A DNA stretch of 64,000 bases from Meiothermus sp. (GTDB taxonomy: Bacteria > Deinococcota > Deinococci > Deinococcales > Thermaceae). The DNA lies in assembly GCF_026004075.1 (NCBI RefSeq), contig NZ_BPIK01000002.1, positions 186,001-250,000 on the forward strand. Direction: 5' to 3'. The notes beneath the pieces were generated by a model. The model was not told the DNA's origin, made no database searches, and saw only the letters and a list, made by a program, of their open reading frames with translations. Positions 59,738 to 64,000 of the stretch are shown piece by piece; position 1 is the stretch's first letter, and every line of letters begins with the position of its first letter. The translations under genes and the position numbers were made by a program.

Positions 59738-60339
59738 TTTCAAGCTTCGATGAAGCCGACTCCACCCGCGCAGCCCTCATGCGTGCGGGATTGGAGCTCC
59801 TGGCCGAAAGAGGCTACAAAGGCTCCACCACCCGCGAAATCGCGGCCAGGGCCGGGGTCTCCGAGGTTACGCTGTTCAGGCAGTTTGGAAGCAAGAAAGC
59901 CCTGCTGCAAGCGGCGGTGCAAAAGCTCCGCCCGCCGGTAGAGCAGGTTTTGCCCGGCTCATCCCACAAGGAGGTGGCCTGGTCTTCGCTCGAAAACAGC
60001 CTGCTGCACCTGGCCCAGAACTATATGCGAATGCTCGAGGCCAACCAGGGGCTTCTGGTTCGGCTCCTGCCCGAGCTGGCCCGCCACCCCGAGTTGCGCG
60101 GTGAAACAGGGCCCTTGGGCTTGCGCAAGGCCATGTCGGCAGTTTTTGAGTATTTTGCTGAGCTGCAAAAACAGGGCTTGCTACGTTCCGATGAATCCCC
60201 TTCCCAGGTAGCCGTCGCGCTGCTGGGGCCGCTCTTTGCCAGGGTACTGCTTCTGGGCGCGATGGGGATTCAACCTCCATTCGACTTGCAAGCCCACGTG
60301 CGGGGTTTTCTGGAGGGAAGGCGCTATGGTCAGCGTTGA
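59728..60339 (+). CDS. TetR/AcrR-family transcriptional regulator
   Basis: 203 residues from ATG 59728. The N-terminal helix-turn-helix (about 10-56) reads TRAALMRAGLELLAERGYKGSTTREIAARAGVSEVTLFRQFGSKKALL. The rest is the variable ligand-binding helical domain. The palindrome over its own start suggests autorepression. The stop lies 14 bp inside the ABC ATPase gene, so it controls the exporter that follows. The inducer is unknown, likely a compound the exporter removes. Confidence 0.93.
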   Translation: MYLLSSFDEADSTRAALMRAGLELLAERGYKGSTTREIAARAGVSEVTLFRQFGSKKALLQAAVQKLRPPVEQVLPGSSHKEVAWSSLENSLLHLAQNYMRMLEANQGLLVRLLPELARHPELRGETGPLGLRKAMSAVFEYFAELQKQGLLRSDESPSQVAVALLGPLFARVLLLGAMGIQPPFDLQAHVRGFLEGRRYGQR

Positions 60340-61201
60340 GCAGGTCTCGAGGCGGTTCGGCCATCTGGTAGCCCTGAACAAGGTGAGCCTGGAGGTTCAC
60401 CCCGGCGAGGTGTTTGGCCTGCTAGGGCCCAACGGTTCGGGCAAAACCACCCTGATTCGTATCCTGAGCGGAGTCTTGCTGCCCAGCGCGGGCCAGGCCC
60501 AGGTGGCCGGGCTAAATGTGGGCCGTTACCCCGACCAGGTCAAGGCCGCCATCGGCTACGCTACCCAGGAGGCCAGCGTCTACCGCGACCTCACGGTGCG
60601 CGAAAACCTGGAGTTCCGCGCCCGGCTCTACCTGGAAGCTCGCGCAGTGCCCCCAGCCGTTGAAGCAACTTTGCGGCGGTTTGGCCTGCAGGACTTTGCC
60701 CACCAGCTTGCCGGGGCCCTCTCGGGGGGCTGGCGGCAGCGGCTGGCCCTGGCCCAGGCGGTGGTGCATGGGCCCAAGGTGGTGTTTTTGGACGAGCCCA
60801 CCACCGGCCTCGACCCGGTTTCGCGCCGCACCATCTGGGATCTGATTCACCAGGAAGCCGCTCGAGGCGCGGTCGTACTGGTTACCACCCACTACATGGA
60901 CGAGGCCGAGCGCTGTCACCGGCTGGCCCTGCTGTATGGCGGCCAGGTGGTGGCCCAGGGCACCCCCCACGAGCTCGAGCAGCTCGCGCTGCAGCAAGCC
61001 AGGGTGGCTTACTGCGAGACCGACCTTCCCCTCGAGCACATCCGGGCCCTGCCGGGGGTGCTGGATGCCTGGCCCAGCGGGCGCGGGGTGCGGCTGATTC
61101 TGGAGCAACAGGCCTCCCTCAGCCTGCCCCTCCAGACCGTATACCCCAACCTCGAGGACGTCTTCATCATCCTGACCCGTCACCACGGGGGTGCCGCATG
61201 A
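60326..61201 (+). CDS. ABC-2 type exporter ATP-binding protein
   Basis: 291 residues from ATG 60326 (GGAGGGAAGG upstream). The long frame from 60236 lies inside tetR and is not used. Walker A LLGPNGSGKTTLIRIL, Q-loop YATQEASVYRDLTVRENL, signature ALSGGWRQRLALAQAVV (SGGWR instead of SGGQ), Walker B VVFLDEPTTGLDP and the H-loop TTHYMDEAERC are intact. It resembles DrrA/NodI-type ATPases, with a C-terminal extension of about 75 residues. Its end overlaps the permease ATG. Confidence 0.94.
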   Translation: MVSVEQVSRRFGHLVALNKVSLEVHPGEVFGLLGPNGSGKTTLIRILSGVLLPSAGQAQVAGLNVGRYPDQVKAAIGYATQEASVYRDLTVRENLEFRARLYLEARAVPPAVEATLRRFGLQDFAHQLAGALSGGWRQRLALAQAVVHGPKVVFLDEPTTGLDPVSRRTIWDLIHQEAARGAVVLVTTHYMDEAERCHRLALLYGGQVVAQGTPHELEQLALQQARVAYCETDLPLEHIRALPGVLDAWPSGRGVRLILEQQASLSLPLQTVYPNLEDVFIILTRHHGGAA

Positions 61202-62319
61202 ACCGCATCGCCGCCCTGGCGCAAAAGGAGTTCACCCAGATCCGCCGCGACCACGTGCTGTCCCGGCTTATTGTGGGGCTGCCCATCGTCATGACCCTGT
61301 TGTTCGGCTACGCCATCAACTTCACCCTCTCGGGCATCCGCCTGGCCGTCTACGATGGTTCGCAAGACCGCATCAGCCAGTACCTGCTGCAAGAGCTGCA
61401 AAAGGAAAACCGCTTTACCCTCACCTACATCGCACAAAACCCAGCGGAGGTTCCGCAGGCCATCCAGAAAAACCGGGCCCGGGTCGGCCTGGTAATTCCT
61501 TCGGGCGCCCTGCAGACCGTGCGGCAGGATAAAGCTGTGCAGCTCGAGGTGTTTGTGGATGGCGCCGACCCCAACTTTGCCTTCCAGGCCCAGGCCGCCC
61601 TGCGCAAGGTGCTGGGAGACGTCAACAGCCGCCTGCTGGCGGGCAAGGTGCTGGCCGGAACCGCCACCACCCCGCCCCTCACCCCCACCCTGCACACCCT
61701 CTACAACCCCGACAACAAAACCGCCTGGTTTACCATCCCGGGCATCATCGGCCTGATTATGACCATTTTTACGGTGCTCCTGACCGCGCTTTCGATCGTG
61801 CGCGAAAACGAGGGCCGCACCATGGAGGCCCTGATTGCCAGCCCCATCAAACCCTACGAGGTGGTGCTGGGCAAGGTGCTGCCCTATTTTGTGATTGCCA
61901 CCCTGGTGAGCCTGGTGGTGCTCTCGATCGGGCACTGGGTGTTTGGCGTGCCGGTGCGTGGGAGCCTGCTGCTGCTGTTTGGGCTCATCGTGCTCTTTGT
62001 GCTGGGCTCGCTGGGGGTGGGGGTGCTGATTTCCACCCTGGCCCGCACCCAGATTCAGGCCGTGTTTGGTACTTTTGCCTACATCCTGCCCACCATTTTT
62101 CTTTCGGGGTTCGTATTTCCAGTGGACGGGATGCCCCTTTTCTTTAGGTGGTTGGCGGCGGTGATCCCGGCCCGCTATCTGATTGATGGCACGCGGGGGG
62201 TAATGCTCCGGGGCGCGGGCCTCGAGACCCTCTGGGTAGACCTGGTGGCGCTCGTCATTTTCAGCGTGGCCGTGCTGGGTCTGGCCAGCCTGCGCTTTGG
62301 CAAACGGCTGGCGGCCTGA
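61198..62319 (+). CDS. ABC-2 type exporter permease
   Basis: 373 residues. One helix near the N-terminus (VLSRLIVGLPIVMTLLFGYAINF), an extracytoplasmic domain of about 130 residues with LAVYDGSQDRISQYLLQEL, and five C-terminal helices starting WFTIPGIIGLIMTIFTVLLTALSIVRENEGRTMEALIASPIKP. This is the YhhJ/DrrB-like ABC2_membrane_3 layout. IPARYLIDGTRGVMLRG near the end is typical. ATGA overlap with the ATPase gene. Confidence 0.93.
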   Translation: MNRIAALAQKEFTQIRRDHVLSRLIVGLPIVMTLLFGYAINFTLSGIRLAVYDGSQDRISQYLLQELQKENRFTLTYIAQNPAEVPQAIQKNRARVGLVIPSGALQTVRQDKAVQLEVFVDGADPNFAFQAQAALRKVLGDVNSRLLAGKVLAGTATTPPLTPTLHTLYNPDNKTAWFTIPGIIGLIMTIFTVLLTALSIVRENEGRTMEALIASPIKPYEVVLGKVLPYFVIATLVSLVVLSIGHWVFGVPVRGSLLLLFGLIVLFVLGSLGVGVLISTLARTQIQAVFGTFAYILPTIFLSGFVFPVDGMPLFFRWLAAVIPARYLIDGTRGVMLRGAGLETLWVDLVALVIFSVAVLGLASLRFGKRLAA

Positions 62320-62376
62320 GGGGCGCTGGATGGTATCGTTAGCCTGCTCTTTCTGACCGTGAGGAAAAGAACGCTC

Positions 62377-63228
62377 ATGAAAGGATTTCACCCATACCGA
62401 CGTCTCCTGCAACTCGCCCTGGCGGCGGTGGGTCTACAGCTTTCGACCCTCGGCCTTGGGCAGTCCCTCACCTTCGGGCTTTTTGGCCGCCTCTCACCCG
62501 ACCACCTGACCCCCACCCTCGAGGCCACCCTCCCGCTGGGCGAGCTGGAGCTACGCGCACGGCTGCAGCGCGATGCGCTGGGCCTGGGGTTGAACGGCGC
62601 GCTTGAGCTAAGCGCCCTGGGCCGGCTGAGCTACGGCGCAGGCTTTAGCCTGGGCTTTGCCGGCTGGGGCTTGCAGGCCGGGGCCAGCGCCGTCCTGGGC
62701 CCGGTGGCCGCCAGCCTGGAGGCCCTGTACAGCAACACCCCGCGCTCGAGCCTGTGGGTGGGCGACGAGGCCGAAGGCGGGCTGAAGCTGGGGCTGGGCG
62801 GGCGCTACCGCCTCGAGCCCCGGCAGACCCTGGGCCTGCAACTGGGCTTCAAAAACAGCCTGGCGGGTATCGCCAGCGGTTCGGGGGAGCTGAGCTATGC
62901 CCTGCGACAGGAACAGACCTACACCTTTGGGCTGGGGGTGGACGATTCGCGCCTGTACGGCCTCTTGGGCTGGCGGGGTGAGCTGGACGAGGCCGGGACG
63001 CTGCTCGAGGCCACCCTGCGGGCCGGGCAGCTCAACCGGCTGGAAGCGGCCCTAACCGCGCCTTTAGACGAGGAGCAGCTCAACAATCTTAAGCTGCGCC
63101 TAACCGTGGCCTACCCCTGGGCTGCTACCCTGGGGGTGGAGGCCTACGGCTTCCGCGCCGATGCAAGCTACGAGGGCAGTTTTTCGCTGTGGTTGCGCTA
63201 CCGGCTCAGTTTTGGAGGCAGTGAATGA
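62377..63228 (+). CDS. Probable outer-membrane or secreted beta-rich protein
   Basis: 283 residues from ATG 62377, or 289 from a GTG at 62359. The N-terminal signal is RRLLQLALAAVGLQLSTLGLGQ. The mature part alternates polar and Gly/Leu-rich strands (LGLNGALELSALGRLSYGAGFSLGFAGWGLQAGASAVLG and so on) and ends with SFSLWLRYRLSFGGSE, consistent with an 8-12 stranded barrel. I recognise no family. It lies 57 nt after the exporter permease and overlaps the LolA-like gene, so it may be the envelope component or cargo of the exporter. Confidence 0.7.
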   Translation: MKGFHPYRRLLQLALAAVGLQLSTLGLGQSLTFGLFGRLSPDHLTPTLEATLPLGELELRARLQRDALGLGLNGALELSALGRLSYGAGFSLGFAGWGLQAGASAVLGPVAASLEALYSNTPRSSLWVGDEAEGGLKLGLGGRYRLEPRQTLGLQLGFKNSLAGIASGSGELSYALRQEQTYTFGLGVDDSRLYGLLGWRGELDEAGTLLEATLRAGQLNRLEAALTAPLDEEQLNNLKLRLTVAYPWAATLGVEAYGFRADASYEGSFSLWLRYRLSFGGSE

Positions 63229-63878
63229 AAAAACTACTGGCAATCGCCTTCCTATCCCTTGGGCTGGCTACGGCCCAGAGCATCGCCGAAATTACCCGCC
63301 AGGTGCAGGCCAACATGGAACGTTCGCCCTGGGAGGCCACCGTCACGGGCAAGGTGCAGCTACCCGACGGCAGCACCCAGGAGGCCGAGTTCCGGCTCCA
63401 GGTGATTCCGGGCAAGGAGCAGCTCGCCCGGGTCGAGTTCAAAAAACCCGCCGCCCTCGAGGGCAACTTTGTGGTGATCTCGGATAAGGAAGTCTGGAAC
63501 TACCTGTTCCTGACCAACCAGCTCATCATCCAGCCCCGCGCCAAAGCCCGCATCGAAGGCCTGGGCTTCAACCTGACCGACCTCGGCGACTTCGAGGAGC
63601 TTACCCAGCGGGTCACGCTGCGGCTTCTGGGCGAGCAAAACACCCCCGCCGGCCCGGCCTGGCGCATTGGCGGCGCCCCCAAGGACGCCTCGCTGGGCTT
63701 TGCCAGCATGGAAATTCTGGTGCTCAAGTCCGACCCCCGCCCCCTCTCCATCACCCTGCGCGACAGCAGCAACAAGGTGCTGGCCGACCTTAATCTCACC
63801 AACTTCCGCCGGGCCAACCTAACCCCCCAGACCCTGCGCAAACGGCCCGCCGATGCCGAGGTGCTGCGGCGCAACTGA
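63225..63878 (+). CDS. LolA-like periplasmic lipoprotein-carrier/sorting protein
   Basis: 217 residues. Signal peptide KKLLAIAFLSLGLATAQS, then the open half-barrel pattern of LolA/LppX-type proteins: ITRQVQANMERSPWEATVTGKVQL, QLARVEFKKPAALEGNFVVISDKEVWNYLFLTNQLIIQP, and LKSDPRPLSITLRDSSNKVLADLNLTNFR. It belongs to the outer-membrane lipoprotein sorting superfamily and probably ferries a lipid or lipoprotein. The ATG overlaps the stop of the preceding gene. Last gene of the TetR-exporter operon seen here. Confidence 0.83.
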   Translation: MKKLLAIAFLSLGLATAQSIAEITRQVQANMERSPWEATVTGKVQLPDGSTQEAEFRLQVIPGKEQLARVEFKKPAALEGNFVVISDKEVWNYLFLTNQLIIQPRAKARIEGLGFNLTDLGDFEELTQRVTLRLLGEQNTPAGPAWRIGGAPKDASLGFASMEILVLKSDPRPLSITLRDSSNKVLADLNLTNFRRANLTPQTLRKRPADAEVLRRN

Positions 63879-64000
63879 ACTGGGATTGCAACCTTTGCCC
63901 ATCTTTACCTGAGCCTAGGGCACTCTGGCTGGAGTGGAGTGGACTCGAGGGCAGGGGTAATTTCCCTCACTGTGCTAATGCAATGCTTCTTCGCAGTTCA

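Noticed and set aside
61180-62412. 410-residue minus-strand frame opposite the ABC-2 permease
   Set aside because: His/Gln/Gly-rich shadow with no signal, motif or ribosome site.

Overview
The window looks like chromosome from a Thermales bacterium (Deinococcota), closest in flavour to Meiothermus. This is inferred from the high GC content, many genes whose -10 box sits 6-8 nt before the start codon (leaderless mRNAs), Thermus-like gene families, and a type III-B cas operon in the order cmr2-3-1-4-5-6. No database search was possible, so the genus is a guess.

Layout. 1-7866: a MacAB/TolC-type efflux cluster on the minus strand, split by an AT-rich plus-strand gene with an Mrr-type nuclease domain. 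8051-17945: metabolic and housekeeping genes (two metallo-beta-lactamase-fold hydrolases, an M20 peptidase, an acyl-CoA synthetase, endonuclease V, tRNA-Arg, a SurA-like foldase, RlmB) and a second Mrr-type nuclease. 17942-31111: mltG, ruvX, alaS, a GuaC-like protein, DinB, two tRNA-Ser, an MFS transporter, rlmN, an FKBP, rapZ, yvcK and two small membrane-associated proteins. 31128-36682: a cobalamin uptake and salvage operon (btuF-btuC-btuD-orf-cobC-cobU-cobT) under a cobalamin riboswitch with a terminator. The cobU frame carries an in-frame stop.

36678-51764: a complete type III-B CRISPR-Cas locus, all on the minus strand. From its promoter end it reads: stand-alone HD gene, cas10/cmr2, cmr3, cmr1, cmr4, cmr5, cmr6, a vapB-vapC pair with vapC broken, cas6, a CARF-HEPN ribonuclease gene, cas1, cas2, leader, a 26-repeat array, a PIN-type toxin-antitoxin pair, and a second CARF-HEPN ribonuclease gene. 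Cas10 keeps its GGDD cyclase motif and both CARF proteins keep an R-x6-H HEPN motif, so cyclic-oligoadenylate signalling to two different ancillary RNases is predicted. Most genes overlap by 4 bp (ATGA/GTGA), which points to translational coupling.

51942-63878: fabI, an S1-domain protein, acyl-CoA dehydrogenase, pyrD, a patatin-like lipase, a DCC thiol oxidoreductase, moaA, ppa, and a TetR-controlled ABC-2 exporter operon that ends with an envelope protein and a LolA-like protein.

A 137-139 bp element of two hairpins occurs four times (16007, 22285, 24116, 55819). At 55819 it forms the last codons and stop of pyrD and also reaches the stop codon of the convergent patatin gene. The hexamer CTCGAG is conspicuously frequent through the native DNA.
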